The notes: a model not told the origin generated them from the sequence alone. Numbered from the stretch's first letter, positions 1 through 9,424 are shown. The stretch is 64,000 nucleotides of DNA from Szabonella alba (GCF_016765775.1 NZ_JAESVN010000001.1:310001-374000), one strand, 5' to 3'. Program-made: numbers and translations.

Positions 1-133
1 CGCCGGAACTGGCATTCTCGCCATTCACAACGACGAAATCGAGCCCCCATTCGGCGCGCAGCGCGGGCAGCCGCTCGGTCAGGGCCGACCGCCCCGAACG
101 CCCCATAACATCGCCAAGAAACAACAGCTTCAT
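1..133 (-). CDS. YmdB-family metallophosphoesterase, N-terminal part (cut by window edge)
   Basis: The first 44 residues can be read. They start MKLLFLGDVMGRSGR and continue to a VVVNGENASSG segment. The GDVMGRSGR and NGEN motifs are the metal-binding signature of the YmdB/TIGR00282 calcineurin-like phosphoesterases, some of which hydrolyse 2',3'-cyclic nucleotides. The rest lies left of the window, so length and C-terminal metal ligands cannot be checked. It is divergent from the helicase gene, with 123 bp between the two starts. Confidence 0.8.
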   Translation of the reverse strand, partial: MKLLFLGDVMGRSGRSALTERLPALRAEWGLDFVVVNGENASSG

Positions 134-256
134 GCCGTTTCGATAGGCGGCAGCGCGGCCAAGGGCAAGGAAAATCGCGTGGTGGCGCGCCTGTCGGGGC
201 CGCACTGCCTGCGACGGACCATTGCAGCGACGCCCGGGGCGACTATCTTCGCGACT

Positions 257-2677
257 ATGACCGCTTTGCCCGCCGCTTTGACCGATTGGATGACCGCCCG
301 GGGCTGGCGGCTGCATCCGCATCAGACCGCGATGCTGGACCGCGCAGCGGATGCGGCGACCTTGCTGATCGCGCCCACCGGGGGCGGCAAGACGCTGGCG
401 GGGTTCCTGCCGACGCTGGCTGAGTTGGGGGCAGAACAGGCCTTGGCCCCCGACGGGCGGCCTGCACCCGGTCTGCATACGCTCTATGTCTCGCCGCTCA
501 AGGCGCTGACAGCGGATATCCGGCGCAATCTGCGCAGCCCGGTCGAAGGGGCGGGACTTGCGATCCGGATCGAGGACCGCACCGGCGATACCGGACAGCA
601 CCAGCGCCGCCGCCAGCGCGCCGATCCGCCGCATATCCTGCTGACCACGCCCGAAAGCCTCGCGCTGATGCTGAGCTATCAGGATGCGCCACGCATCTTT
701 GCAGGCCTCAAACGGGTGATCGTCGATGAGATCCATGCGCTGGCCGAAAGCAAGCGGGGCGATCAGCTGATGCTGGGGCTGGCACGCCTGGAGCGGCTTG
801 CGCCCGGAATGCGCCGGGTCGGGCTGTCGGCCACGGTTGAGGATCCCCCTGCCCTTGCGCGCTTTCTGGCGCCCGGCGGGGCAGGGCTTCTGATGGCCGA
901 TCCCGGGCCAGAGCCCGACATTGCCATGCTGCCGACCGCGATCCCGCCGCCCTGGGCCGGGGGCGGGGCGCATCATGCCATCCCCGAGATTCTGGAACAG
1001 GTGCGCAGCCATCGCACGACCTTGATCTTTCACAACACCCGTGCGCAGGCCGAGCTGTTTTTTCATGCGGTCTGGTTGCAGAATTCGGACAATCTGCCGA
1101 TCGCGATCCATCACGGATCGCTTGCGCGCGACCAGCGCGAAAGGGTCGAGGCTGCGATGACGGCGGGGGCCCTGCGCGCCGTGGTCTGCACCGGAACGCT
1201 GGATCTGGGCATCGACTGGGGCGATGTCGATCTGGTCATTCAGGTCGGCGCGCCCAAGAACGTCAAACGTCTGGTGCAGCGGATCGGCCGCGCAAACCAC
1301 CGCTATAACGCGCCCTCCAAGGCGCTGCTGGTGCCCGCGAACCGCTTTGAGGTGGTGGAATGTCACGCCGCACTTGAGGCCGTGCGCGCCCGTGATCTGG
1401 ATGGTGAACCACGCGGACCTGGCCCGCTGGACGTTCTGTGCCAGCATATCCTTGCCACCGCTGCCGCCGGTCCTTTCGACGCCTCCGCCCTTTATGATGA
1501 GGTCCGTCAGGCCGGTCCCTATGCTGCGCTGTCCCGCGCCGATTTCGATGCCTGTCTCGATTTCGCGGCCACGGGCGGCTATGCGCTGCGCGCCTATGAC
1601 CGCTGGCAAAGGCTGATGCTGCGCGACGGGTGCTGGCAGTTGCGCGATCCGCGCAGCGCCGCGGTGATCCGGCAGAATCTGGGCACGATCATCGGCACGG
1701 AAACCCTGAAGGTGCGGATGCGCAACCGCGCAGGCGGCGCGCCGCTGGGGGAGGTCGAGGAAAGTTTTGCCGCGACCCTGACCCCCGGCGATACCTTCCT
1801 GATCGGCGGACAGGTCGTGCGCTATGAGGGCCTGCGCGAGATGGTGGTGGAAGTGTCGCGCCAGCCCGGGCGCGATCCGAAGGTCGCGGTGTTCGGCGGC
1901 ACGAAATTCGCCACCTCGACCAAGCTGACCGAGCGCATTCTTGCGCTATTCGCCTCGGGTGACTGGTCGGGCCTGCCCCCGGCCACTGCCGGTTGGCTGG
2001 ACCTTCAACAGCAGGTCAGCCAATTGCCGCAGGCAGGCCGGCTGCTGATCGAAGGCTTCCCGCATGAGGGGCGCGACCATCTGTGCCTTTACGGGTTCGC
2101 GGGCCGCAATGCACAGCAGACGCTGGGTCTGCTGGTCACCAAGCGGATGGAAGAGGAAGGCCTTGCGCCGCTGGGATTTGTCGCCACGGATTATGCGACG
2201 CTGATCTGGGGGCTGGAGCCGGTTCACGATCCGGCACCATTGCTCGACGCCGCGCGGCTGCGCGATGGGCTGGAGCAGTGGCTGGGTGGCAATGCGGTGA
2301 TGAAACGCACCTTCCGCGCCTCGGCGATCATTGCCGGGCTGATCGAGCGCAGCCATCAGGGGCGGCGGAAATCGGGGCGGCAGGCGACATTCTCCTCGGA
2401 TATCCTTTATGACACCTTGCGTCGCTATGACCCTGATCACCTGCTGCTGCGCATCACGCGGGATGAGGCGATGCGCGGCCTTGTCGATTTCGAGCGGATC
2501 GAACAGATGCTGGCCCGCACCGAAGGGCGCATCGACTGGCGCCAGCCGGGCCGGGTGACACCGCTGGCGGCGCCGCTGTTTCTGGAACCGGGCAAGGTTC
2601 CGGTCGATGGCGCAGGGCGGGAGCGTCTGATGCAGGAGGCATCCCGCCGGTTGCTGGAGGCGGCGGGGCTGGCTTGA
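257..2677 (+). CDS. Lhr-like DEXH-box helicase (ligase-associated DNA damage response type)
   Basis: This is an SF2 DNA helicase of about 806 residues. Visible motifs are Walker A (APTGGGKTLAGFL), the DEIH box (VDEIHAL), motif III (LSATVED) and motif VI (VQRIGRANH). A long C-terminal region follows, typical of the Lhr/DUF1998-like helicases that often sit beside an ATP-dependent DNA ligase, a beta-CASP exonuclease and a phosphoesterase in a repair cassette. No ligase or exonuclease is next to it here; the left neighbour is a YmdB-type phosphoesterase. The ATG at 257 was chosen because the in-frame extension back to 179 is arginine-rich and unlike the family start. The likely role is unwinding or annealing during DNA repair. 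Confidence in the family is high, in the exact pathway moderate. Confidence 0.88.
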   Translation: MTALPAALTDWMTARGWRLHPHQTAMLDRAADAATLLIAPTGGGKTLAGFLPTLAELGAEQALAPDGRPAPGLHTLYVSPLKALTADIRRNLRSPVEGAGLAIRIEDRTGDTGQHQRRRQRADPPHILLTTPESLALMLSYQDAPRIFAGLKRVIVDEIHALAESKRGDQLMLGLARLERLAPGMRRVGLSATVEDPPALARFLAPGGAGLLMADPGPEPDIAMLPTAIPPPWAGGGAHHAIPEILEQVRSHRTTLIFHNTRAQAELFFHAVWLQNSDNLPIAIHHGSLARDQRERVEAAMTAGALRAVVCTGTLDLGIDWGDVDLVIQVGAPKNVKRLVQRIGRANHRYNAPSKALLVPANRFEVVECHAALEAVRARDLDGEPRGPGPLDVLCQHILATAAAGPFDASALYDEVRQAGPYAALSRADFDACLDFAATGGYALRAYDRWQRLMLRDGCWQLRDPRSAAVIRQNLGTIIGTETLKVRMRNRAGGAPLGEVEESFAATLTPGDTFLIGGQVVRYEGLREMVVEVSRQPGRDPKVAVFGGTKFATSTKLTERILALFASGDWSGLPPATAGWLDLQQQVSQLPQAGRLLIEGFPHEGRDHLCLYGFAGRNAQQTLGLLVTKRMEEEGLAPLGFVATDYATLIWGLEPVHDPAPLLDAARLRDGLEQWLGGNAVMKRTFRASAIIAGLIERSHQGRRKSGRQATFSSDILYDTLRRYDPDHLLLRITRDEAMRGLVDFERIEQMLARTEGRIDWRQPGRVTPLAAPLFLEPGKVPVDGAGRERLMQEASRRLLEAAGLA

Positions 2678-2697
2678 CCTTTGCCCACGTGACTCAG

Positions 2698-3579
2698 TCA
2701 GGCAGGCGCGATCAGCACCTGCGCTGCGGCGGCCCGGATGGCCCGTGTCAGCGGCGCAAGCGTCCTTCGCCCCAGACGCGTTGCCTGCCAGTAAAGCGGC
2801 ACATCCAGCGGATGATCGGGAGAAAGGTCGCACAATTCCCCCTGCATCAGCAAATCTGCAATCAGTGCTTCGGGATTCATGCCCCAGCCCATGCCCAGCC
2901 GGGCCGCCTCGACAAAGCCCTGACTTGAGGCCAGCCTATGGGTGGGTGGGGTCAGGCGCGCGCCGGTCCGGGCAAAGATCCAGTCGCGCTGCAGGCGGTC
3001 CTTGTCGGAAAAGGTGATGGCGGGTGCCCGTGCCAGTGTCGCGGCATCCGCGCCCCCCGGCATCCAGCGGGCCATGAAGTCCGGGCTGGCCGTCGCACGA
3101 TAGCGCAGCGCCCCCAGCGGGATCGTGTCGCAGCCCTGCAACGGGCCGGGATGGCCGGTGATCGCCGCCGCGACCTCACCCCGCCGCAGCCAATCCTGCG
3201 AATGGTCCTGATCGTCGATCACCAGATCGAACAGCATGTCGGGAAACGCTGCCAGCGCGGGCAGAACCCATGTCGCCAGACTGTCGGCATTGACGGCGAT
3301 GCGCAGCACCGGCAGATCCCCGGTGGCCAGCGGCAGATCCTGCGCCAGCGCGGTCTCCATCAACGCCACCTCTTCCAGATGGCGGATCAGGCGCAGCCCC
3401 GGTTCGGTGGCGCGGCATGGCTGACCGCGCCGGACCAGCAGCGTGCCCAGACGTTCCTCCAGCGCCTTGATGCGCTGCGATACGGCCGAGGGGGTGATGG
3501 CCAGCGCCGCGGCGGCATGCTCGAACGAGCCGCGGCGGTGCACGGCGGCAAGGGTTGCAAGCTGGGCATAGTCGAGCAT
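2698..3579 (-). CDS. argP: LysR-family transcriptional regulator, ArgP/IciA/LysG type
   Basis: The 293-residue protein has an N-terminal winged helix-turn-helix (GSFEHAAAALAITPSAVSQR, residues about 17-36) and a substrate-binding-like effector domain. Its length and N-terminus fit the ArgP/LysG subgroup, which senses lysine or arginine and activates the divergent exporter gene. The divergent neighbour is indeed a LysE/ArgO exporter, with 85 bp between the two starts. An inverted repeat AATCAG-C-CTGATT lies in that gap and is a candidate binding site. The gene converges on the helicase gene, with 20 bp between the stops. Confidence 0.88.
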   Translation of the reverse strand: MLDYAQLATLAAVHRRGSFEHAAAALAITPSAVSQRIKALEERLGTLLVRRGQPCRATEPGLRLIRHLEEVALMETALAQDLPLATGDLPVLRIAVNADSLATWVLPALAAFPDMLFDLVIDDQDHSQDWLRRGEVAAAITGHPGPLQGCDTIPLGALRYRATASPDFMARWMPGGADAATLARAPAITFSDKDRLQRDWIFARTGARLTPPTHRLASSQGFVEAARLGMGWGMNPEALIADLLMQGELCDLSPDHPLDVPLYWQATRLGRRTLAPLTRAIRAAAAQVLIAPA

Positions 3580-3590
3580 TAGGAAAACTT

Positions 3591-3603
3591 AATCAGCCTG
3601 ATT
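3591..3603. promoter_or_regulatory. Inverted repeat in the argP/lysE intergenic region (candidate ArgP operator)
   Basis: AATCAG-C-CTGATT is a perfect 6+1+6 inverted repeat in an AT-rich stretch (roughly 3583-3620) between the divergent regulator and exporter genes. It starts 12 bp upstream of the regulator ATG. LysR proteins bind T-N11-A palindromes in such positions. The assignment rests on position and symmetry only. Confidence 0.45.
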
Positions 3604-3664
3604 TAAATTTATTTTACTTCATCAGATCAGCCATGCCAAGTCGGGGCGCAGGATGGAGGTCGGC

Positions 3665-4288
3665 ATGACGGCATTGCAGGCAGGACTGGCGGGATACGGG
3701 CTGGCGCTCGGGCTGATTGCGGCGATCGGGGCGCAGAATGCCTTTGTGCTGCGGCAGGGGCTGCGGCGTGAACATATCGGCTGGGTGGTGTTTGTCTGCG
3801 CGACCTCGGATGCGGCGCTGATCGCGGCGGGGGTTGCCGGGTTCGGGCGGATCTCGGCGGCGCTGCCCTGGTTCGGGTCGGCGATGCTCTGGCTGGGCGT
3901 GGTGTTCCTGACCGTCTATGGCGCGCTGCGGTTCCGGGCTGCCCTGCGCGGCGGAGAGGCGCTGCGCCCGGCGGAAAGCGCCCCGGCGCACCTGTCTTCA
4001 GTGCTGGCGACCTGCCTTTTGCTGACATGGGCCAATCCGCATGTCTATCTGGATACGGTCGTGCTGATCGGGGCGGTTTCGGCGCAATATGCGCCGCAGG
4101 GGCTGGCCTTCGGGCTGGGCGCGATGCTGGCCTCGGCCAGTTTCTTTACCGTGCTGGGTTACGGTGCGCGGCTGCTGGCCCCGGTCATGGCGCGGCCCCG
4201 GGCCTGGGTCGTGCTGGAGGCGCTGGTCGGGCTGGTGATGTGGGCGATTGCCGCCAGCCTTGCGCTGCGCGGACTGGGCGCGGATTAG
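3665..4288 (+). CDS. lysE: LysE/ArgO-family basic amino acid exporter
   Basis: About 207 residues with six hydrophobic segments. The family signature is GLIAAIGAQNAFVLRQGLRR near the N-terminus, followed by LLTWANPHVYLDTVVLIGAV. LysE/ArgO proteins export lysine, arginine or canavanine across the inner membrane. The start at 3665 is set by GGAGG at 3654-3658; an in-frame ATG at 3653 would overlap that Shine-Dalgarno sequence. The divergent ArgP-type regulator gives the classic lysG-lysE arrangement, so induction by intracellular basic amino acids is likely. Confidence 0.92.
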   Translation: MTALQAGLAGYGLALGLIAAIGAQNAFVLRQGLRREHIGWVVFVCATSDAALIAAGVAGFGRISAALPWFGSAMLWLGVVFLTVYGALRFRAALRGGEALRPAESAPAHLSSVLATCLLLTWANPHVYLDTVVLIGAVSAQYAPQGLAFGLGAMLASASFFTVLGYGARLLAPVMARPRAWVVLEALVGLVMWAIAASLALRGLGAD

Positions 4289-4330
4289 CCCGGGTCTGGT
4301 CGTCGCCCGACTGCGCGATCCGCCCCCTCG

Positions 4331-4363
4331 TTTTTCTGTCCAAAAATATCCCCCGGGGGGGGG
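4331..4363 (+). other. Gene-end element (pyrimidine-rich, CCAAAAATATCCCCCGGGG core)
   Basis: Forty-odd bases after the lysE stop is a TTTTTCTGTCC stretch, then AAAAATATC, then a C/G-run palindrome (CCCCCGGGGG). A sequence of similar plan lies after the zinc-ribbon gene on the other strand (14411-14447). Both are sense-oriented to the gene that has just ended. Function is unknown; transcript-end processing or termination is plausible. Confidence 0.4.
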
Positions 4364-4398
4364 AATGCCACAATCGGGCCTGTCAGAATCTTCGAGGC

Positions 4399-5187
4399 TC
4401 AGCCCATCCGCGCCAGCGCCTCTTCGATCCGGGCCACGTCGACGGGGTTGTTGAGTTCCCAGAACACGCGCCCCCGCGCCTCGACCTCGACACAGGCCAT
4501 GGGCACGCCGTTTTCCAGAAAACGCAGCTGCTCCAGCCCTTCATTGCGTTCCAGTGGTCCGGCCTGCCAGCCCTGATAGGCGGCCAGCGCCGAAGGGCGA
4601 TAGGCGTAGATGCCGACATGATGAAAGACCGGGATCGGCAATTCGTGGTTTTCCGGCGTGTAGGGGATCACTTCCTTCGAGAAATAAAGCGCGCGCATGT
4701 CGCGGCCGAAAACTGCCGTGGTGCCGCCCACCCGGCCCGCATGGCGGTCGGCGCGGAAATGGTCGACCGTATGGGCATCGCAGCGGATCACCGGGGTTGC
4801 ACATTGGAAATCGGGCGCGTCGTGCATTGCATCGACCAGCGCCTCGACAAACCAGGGCGGGGTCAGCGGCGCATCGCCCTGCAGATTGACGATCAGATCG
4901 GCATCAAGCCCCGCCCGCGTCACCGCATCGGCGCAGCGCATCGTGCCGTTTTCGCATTGGTCCGAGGTCATGATGACCGAGGCGCCGAAAGCCTCTGATG
5001 CTTCGCGGATGCGTTCATCATCGGTCACGACATGCACGGCGTCGATGCCGCGCGCCTGCATCGCGGCCTCCCAGCTGCGCTGGATCAGCGATTTCGTCAC
5101 CCCGTCCGGCCCGCGCAGGCCCACAAGCGGCTTGCCCGGATAGCGGGAGGAGGCATAGCGGGCAGGAATGAGGATGACGGTTTTCAT
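4399..5187 (-). CDS. kdsB: 3-deoxy-manno-octulosonate cytidylyltransferase (CMP-Kdo synthetase)
   Basis: About 262 residues. The nucleotidyltransferase motif is at the N-terminus (IPARYASSRYPGKPL, residues 5-19), with NLQGDAPLTPPWFV further on and ERNEGLEQLRFLENG near the C-terminus, as in the KdsB/KpsU family. The enzyme activates Kdo with CTP for lipopolysaccharide or capsule assembly. The usual QGDEP motif reads QGDAP here, so a related ulosonic acid substrate cannot be excluded. The ATG at 5187 follows GAAGGGATCTCC. The kpsF gene lies 10 bp upstream, so the two probably share an operon covering early and late steps of the Kdo pathway. Confidence 0.9.
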   Translation of the reverse strand: MKTVILIPARYASSRYPGKPLVGLRGPDGVTKSLIQRSWEAAMQARGIDAVHVVTDDERIREASEAFGASVIMTSDQCENGTMRCADAVTRAGLDADLIVNLQGDAPLTPPWFVEALVDAMHDAPDFQCATPVIRCDAHTVDHFRADRHAGRVGGTTAVFGRDMRALYFSKEVIPYTPENHELPIPVFHHVGIYAYRPSALAAYQGWQAGPLERNEGLEQLRFLENGVPMACVEVEARGRVFWELNNPVDVARIEEALARMG

Positions 5188-5197
5188 GGAGATCCCT

Positions 5198-6175
5198 TCA
5201 ATGGACGCCTGCGCGCAGGCAGTCATGGATATGCAGAAGGCCCAGCGGGCGGCCCTCGGGGTCGGTCACCACCAGAAGGGTGATCTTGCGCGCATTCATC
5301 AGCGCCACCGCCTCGGCGGCCAGCATTTCGGGTGGCGCGGTCAGCGGGCTGCGGGTTGCGACCTCCCCGGCCGTGCGGGTCATCAGGCCAGTCATGTTGC
5401 GGCGCAGGTCGCCATCGGTGATGACCCCGGCAAGGCGGCCGTCCTGCACCACGGCTGCGGTGCCGAACCCCTTTTGCGTCATGACCAGCAGCGTTTCGGC
5501 CATGGGCGTATCGCGGGCGACCAGCGGCAGGTCGTCACCGCCGCGCATCAACTGTCCCACCCGCGCCAGTCTTGCCCCCAGCCGCCCGCCGGGATGGAAG
5601 GTGCGGAAATGCTCCGGCTCGAATCCCCGCCGCTCCATCAGCGCCACGGCCAGCGCATCGCCAAGCGCCAGCGCCATGGTGGTCGAGGTGGTGGGGGCAA
5701 GCCCCATCGAACAGGCCTCGGGGGCGGGGGGCAGGATCAGCCGCAGATCGGCGGCCATGGCCAGCGTGCTGCCGGGCCGCCCGCAAAGCGCCACCAGCAC
5801 GATGCCGAAGCGGCGGGTATGGGCAATCAGATCGCCCAGTTCGGTCGTCTCGCCCGAATTGGACAGCGCGATGACCAGATCGGCCCCGGTGATGGCGCCA
5901 AGGTCACCATGGCTCGCCTCTCCGGCATGGATGAAATGGGCCGGCGTTCCGGTGGAGGAAAGCGTTGCCGCGATCTTGCGCGCGATATGGCCGGATTTCC
6001 CGATGCCCGACAGGATGACCCGGCCCGGCGTTTCAAGAATACGTTCCACCACCGCCGGAAAGTCGCCGGGCAGCGCGCCTGCCAGTGTCAGCAGCGCCTC
6101 GGCCTCGATCCGCAGCACACGGGCGGCGGTCTCGGGCACGCCCTCGGGGGGGATCGGCGGCGGTGTCTGGGTCAT
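5198..6175 (-). CDS. kpsF: Arabinose-5-phosphate isomerase, KpsF/KdsD/GutQ family
   Basis: A 325-residue protein. It has an N-terminal SIS domain with GIGKSGHIARKIAATLSSTG and HAGEASHGDLG, the sugar-phosphate binding and catalytic region, and a C-terminal pair of CBS domains (from about RVGQLMRGGDDLPLV to the end). The reaction is ribulose-5-phosphate to arabinose-5-phosphate, the first committed step to Kdo. It sits immediately upstream of kdsB, 10 bp apart, which supports this role. The ATG at 6175 was chosen as the family start; upstream in-frame codons run antisense through the galE-like gene. Confidence 0.92.
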   Translation of the reverse strand: MTQTPPPIPPEGVPETAARVLRIEAEALLTLAGALPGDFPAVVERILETPGRVILSGIGKSGHIARKIAATLSSTGTPAHFIHAGEASHGDLGAITGADLVIALSNSGETTELGDLIAHTRRFGIVLVALCGRPGSTLAMAADLRLILPPAPEACSMGLAPTTSTTMALALGDALAVALMERRGFEPEHFRTFHPGGRLGARLARVGQLMRGGDDLPLVARDTPMAETLLVMTQKGFGTAAVVQDGRLAGVITDGDLRRNMTGLMTRTAGEVATRSPLTAPPEMLAAEAVALMNARKITLLVVTDPEGRPLGLLHIHDCLRAGVH

Positions 6176-6388
6176 GCGGCGGGCCTTTGCGGGCGATGGG
6201 ATTTCGGTTCTGCCAGCGGACCCCGGGGGCCCCTTGCGCTTTCTCCCCCGAAGCTGCCGCGGATGCAAGCGCGGCCCGGATGGGGAGCAGGTCAGGGCGT
6301 CGACATGGGGCGCGGCGCGGGGGATTGCAACTTTGCCCCGCGCGGGACAGTTTGCAAGGCGACAGGAAGCCAGAACAGAGGCAGCGGG

Positions 6389-7384
6389 ATGAACGGATCG
6401 GGGCGGGCCATACTGGTGACGGGCGGGGCGGGATATATCGGCGCCCATGCCTGCAAGGTTCTGGCCCGGGCGGGCTATGTCCCCGTTACCTATGACAATC
6501 TGGAAACCGGCTGGCGTGAGGCGGTCCGCTTTGGCCCGTTCGAACAGGGCGATGTGCAGGACCGCGCCCGTCTGGATGAGGTGTTTTCGCGCTGGCAGCC
6601 TGCGGCGGTGATGCATTTCGCCGCCCTCAGTCAGGTCGGTGAGGCGATGCGCGATCCGGGCCGCTACTGGCGCGTCAATGTCGCGGGCTCGCTGACACTG
6701 GTTGAGGCGGCACTGGCGGCGGGCTGCCGCGATATGGTGTTTTCCTCGACCTGTGCCACCTATGGCGATCAGGACGGGGTCGATGTGGATGAGGACACAC
6801 CACAGGCCCCGATCAATGCCTATGGCGCCTCGAAACGCGCGATTGAGGACATGCTGCGCGATTTCGGGGCCAGCCGGGGGCTGCGTTCGGTGATCTTTCG
6901 CTATTTCAATGTGGCAGGGGCGGATCCCGAGGCCGAGGTTGGCGAATGGCATCAGCCCGAGACCCATCTGGTGCCGCTGATGCTGCAGGCCATCGAGGGG
7001 CTTCGGCCCGCGCTGACCCTGCATGGCACGGATTACCCCACGCCCGACGGCACCTGCATCCGCGATTATGTGCATGTGATGGATCTGGTCGATGCGCATG
7101 TTCTGGGCCTGCGCTGGCTTGAGGCCGGAAAGGACAGCCGGGTGTTCTGCCTGGGAACGGGCAAGGGCTTTTCCGTGCGGGAGGTGATCGACGCCTCGCG
7201 CGCGGTGACCAATCGCGAGGTGCCCATGATCGAGGGGGCAAGGCGCGAGGGCGATGCCGTGCGGCTGGTCTGCGGCAGCAGGCGGGCCATGGCCGAACTG
7301 GGCTGGCAGCCCGGACGGTCAACCATGGCGCAGATGATTTCCGATGCCTGGACCTGGCATCGCAAGGGTGGTTTTGGAGTGTGA
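6389..7384 (+). CDS. galE: UDP-glucose 4-epimerase-like NAD-dependent epimerase
   Basis: A 331-residue extended short-chain dehydrogenase. It has a Rossmann motif (VTGGAGYIGAHACKVL), FSSTCATYG and the catalytic YGASK (Tyr and Lys conserved). The FRYFNVAGADPEAEVGEWH and GTCIRDYVHVMDLVDAH segments are hallmarks of GalE. It interconverts UDP-glucose/UDP-galactose or the N-acetyl forms for surface polysaccharide. The next epimerase gene starts one base after its stop, so the two are co-transcribed. The symbol rests on family; exact sugar specificity is not visible. Confidence 0.88.
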   Translation: MNGSGRAILVTGGAGYIGAHACKVLARAGYVPVTYDNLETGWREAVRFGPFEQGDVQDRARLDEVFSRWQPAAVMHFAALSQVGEAMRDPGRYWRVNVAGSLTLVEAALAAGCRDMVFSSTCATYGDQDGVDVDEDTPQAPINAYGASKRAIEDMLRDFGASRGLRSVIFRYFNVAGADPEAEVGEWHQPETHLVPLMLQAIEGLRPALTLHGTDYPTPDGTCIRDYVHVMDLVDAHVLGLRWLEAGKDSRVFCLGTGKGFSVREVIDASRAVTNREVPMIEGARREGDAVRLVCGSRRAMAELGWQPGRSTMAQMISDAWTWHRKGGFGV

Positions 7385-7385
7385 C

Positions 7386-8390
7386 ATGCGGGTATTGATT
7401 ACCGGAACGGCCGGGTTCATCGGCTTTCATCTGGCGCGGCTGATGCTGGAGGAAGGCCATCAGGTTCTGGGCTATGACGGGATGACCGACTATTACGATG
7501 TCGGTTTGAAGGAGCGCCGCCATGCGATCCTGAAGGGCATGCCGGGCTTTCGCGCGGTTGAGGGGATGCTGGAGGATCAGGCCCTGTTCGATCGTGTCGC
7601 CGATGACTTCGCGCCCGAGATCATCGTGCATCTGGCCGCCCAGGCGGGGGTGCGCTATTCCATAGACAATCCGCGCGCCTATCTCGACAGCAATATCACC
7701 GGCACCTTCACGGTGATGGAGGCGGCGCGGAGGATCGGGGTGCGGCATCTGATGCTGGCCTCGACCTCTTCGGTCTATGGCGCGAATGAAACCATGCCCT
7801 ATGCCGAGACCGACAAGGCCGATACGCCGATGTCCTTCTATGCCGCAACCAAGAAGGCCGGTGAGGCGATGAGCCATGCCTTTGCCCATATCCACGGGTT
7901 GCCGACCACCTGTTTCCGTTTCTTCACCGTCTATGGCCCCTGGGGCCGCCCTGACATGGCGCTATTCAAATTCGTGAAGGCGATGCGCGCGGGGGAGCCG
8001 ATCGACATCTACAATCAGGGCGAAATGTATCGCGACTTCACCTATGTAACCGATCTGGTGCGCGGGATCCGGTTGTTGATGGATACAGTTCCGGTCCGGC
8101 CCGAGGGGCCGGTGCCCGAAGGTGACAGCCTGTCGCCCGTCGCCCCCTGGCGCGTCGTCAATATCGGCAATTCCGACAAGGTGCGGCTTCTGGATTTCAT
8201 CGAGGCCATCGAGGAGACACTCGGTCTGAAGGCGCGGCGCAACTATCTGCCGATGCAGGCGGGCGATGTGCCCGCGACATGGGCGGATGCGTCCTTGCTG
8301 CAGCGGCTGACCGGCTATCGGCCCGCCACGGATTACCGTGAGGGCGTGGCCCGTTTCGTCGACTGGTATCGTGATCATGGCGGCAACTGA
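7386..8390 (+). CDS. NAD-dependent epimerase, UDP-glucuronate 4-epimerase-like
   Basis: A 334-residue extended SDR protein with LITGTAGFIGFHLARLML, LASTSSVYGANE, the catalytic Tyr-Lys pair in SFYAATKKAGE, and TVYGPWGRPDMALFKF. These motifs, including YGPWGRPDMA, are characteristic of the CapI/LspL UDP-glucuronate 4-epimerases, which make UDP-galacturonate. The ATG is one base after the galE-like stop. The pair would supply precursors for the capsule/EPS genes elsewhere in the window. Confidence 0.88.
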   Translation: MRVLITGTAGFIGFHLARLMLEEGHQVLGYDGMTDYYDVGLKERRHAILKGMPGFRAVEGMLEDQALFDRVADDFAPEIIVHLAAQAGVRYSIDNPRAYLDSNITGTFTVMEAARRIGVRHLMLASTSSVYGANETMPYAETDKADTPMSFYAATKKAGEAMSHAFAHIHGLPTTCFRFFTVYGPWGRPDMALFKFVKAMRAGEPIDIYNQGEMYRDFTYVTDLVRGIRLLMDTVPVRPEGPVPEGDSLSPVAPWRVVNIGNSDKVRLLDFIEAIEETLGLKARRNYLPMQAGDVPATWADASLLQRLTGYRPATDYREGVARFVDWYRDHGGN

Positions 8391-9315
8391 CAGGCCCGGT
8401 GCAGCCCTTCCGGGCCTGTCCCCCATGGCCGCCCGGCCCTTGATTGGCATCCTGTGGATGCTGGGCTCGGGGCTGGCCTTTGTGGGCGTGACCGGCTCGG
8501 TGCGCTGGCTGGGAACGGATCTGCCTGCGGTGCAATCGGCCTTTCTGCGCTTTGCCTGGGGGGTCGTGTTCCTGCTGCCCGCGCTTTGGACGGTGCTGCG
8601 TGCGGGGATGCCTGCGCAGGTCTGGAAACTCAACCTGGGGCGCGGGCTGATCCATACGGGCGCGGTTGTGCTGTGGTTCTATGCGATGGCGCGCCTGCCG
8701 GTGGCCGAGGTCACGGCCATCGGCTTTCTCAATCCCGTTCTGGTGACGGTCGGGGCGGCGCTGATGTTCGGCGAGGGTCTGGCGCTGCGGCGGATTCTGG
8801 CCATCGGTGTCGCGATCCTGGGCGCGCTGATCGTGTTGCGGCCCGGGTTCCGCGAGATCGGCGAGGGCCATTTCGCCCAGATCGGCGCGGCCTTCTGTTT
8901 CGCGGGTTCCTATCTGTTCGCCAAGCGTCTGACGCAGGTGCTGGATGCGGGGGCGGTGGTCGCGGTGCTGTCGGGGCTGGTGACGCTTGGACTGGCGCCC
9001 TTTGCCCTTGCGGTCTGGGTTCCGGTGACATGGGGGCAGCTTGTCCTGCTGGCCTTTGTCGCCCTTTTCGCCACGGCGGGCCATTACTGCATGACACGCG
9101 CCTTCGCTGCAGCCCCAATGGCCGTGACCCAGCCGGTGGTCTTTCTGCAACTGGTCTGGGCGACGCTGCTGGGGGCGCTGGTCTTTTCCGAAGGCGTGGA
9201 CGGCTTTGTCATCCTTGGCGGCGGCGTCATTATCGCCTCGGTCAGCTATATGGCATGGCGCGAACACCGCCTGCGCCGTCGCGTGACACCTGCGCCGGGG
9301 GCCGGACAGTTGTGA
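8377..9315 (+). CDS. EamA/DMT-family transporter
   Basis: About 312 residues with ten predicted hydrophobic helices in two EamA repeats; helix-rich segments run from ILWMLGSGLAFVGV to FVILGGGVIIASVSYM. DMT proteins are inner-membrane metabolite exporters or importers, and the substrate cannot be read from sequence. The ATG at 8377 overlaps the preceding epimerase by 14 bp. An alternative ATG at 8425 is possible because neither has a clear ribosome binding site. It probably belongs to the galE operon by position only. Confidence 0.82.
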   Translation: MAATDRPGAALPGLSPMAARPLIGILWMLGSGLAFVGVTGSVRWLGTDLPAVQSAFLRFAWGVVFLLPALWTVLRAGMPAQVWKLNLGRGLIHTGAVVLWFYAMARLPVAEVTAIGFLNPVLVTVGAALMFGEGLALRRILAIGVAILGALIVLRPGFREIGEGHFAQIGAAFCFAGSYLFAKRLTQVLDAGAVVAVLSGLVTLGLAPFALAVWVPVTWGQLVLLAFVALFATAGHYCMTRAFAAAPMAVTQPVVFLQLVWATLLGALVFSEGVDGFVILGGGVIIASVSYMAWREHRLRRRVTPAPGAGQL

Positions 9316-9424
9316 TGCGGGCCTGATCGGCCCTCCGCGCAGCAATCCGCGACCTGCAGGGGCATCTTCGGTCTTTGTTAAGGCATCGGCGGCATGATCC
9401 GGCCCAGACGAGGGAGATCTGGCG

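Noticed and set aside
5168..6388. Long in-frame extension upstream of the galE-like gene (ORF over 700 codons)
   Set aside because: It is antisense to kdsB and kpsF, Arg/Gly/His-rich and unlike any protein; the epimerase starts at 6389.
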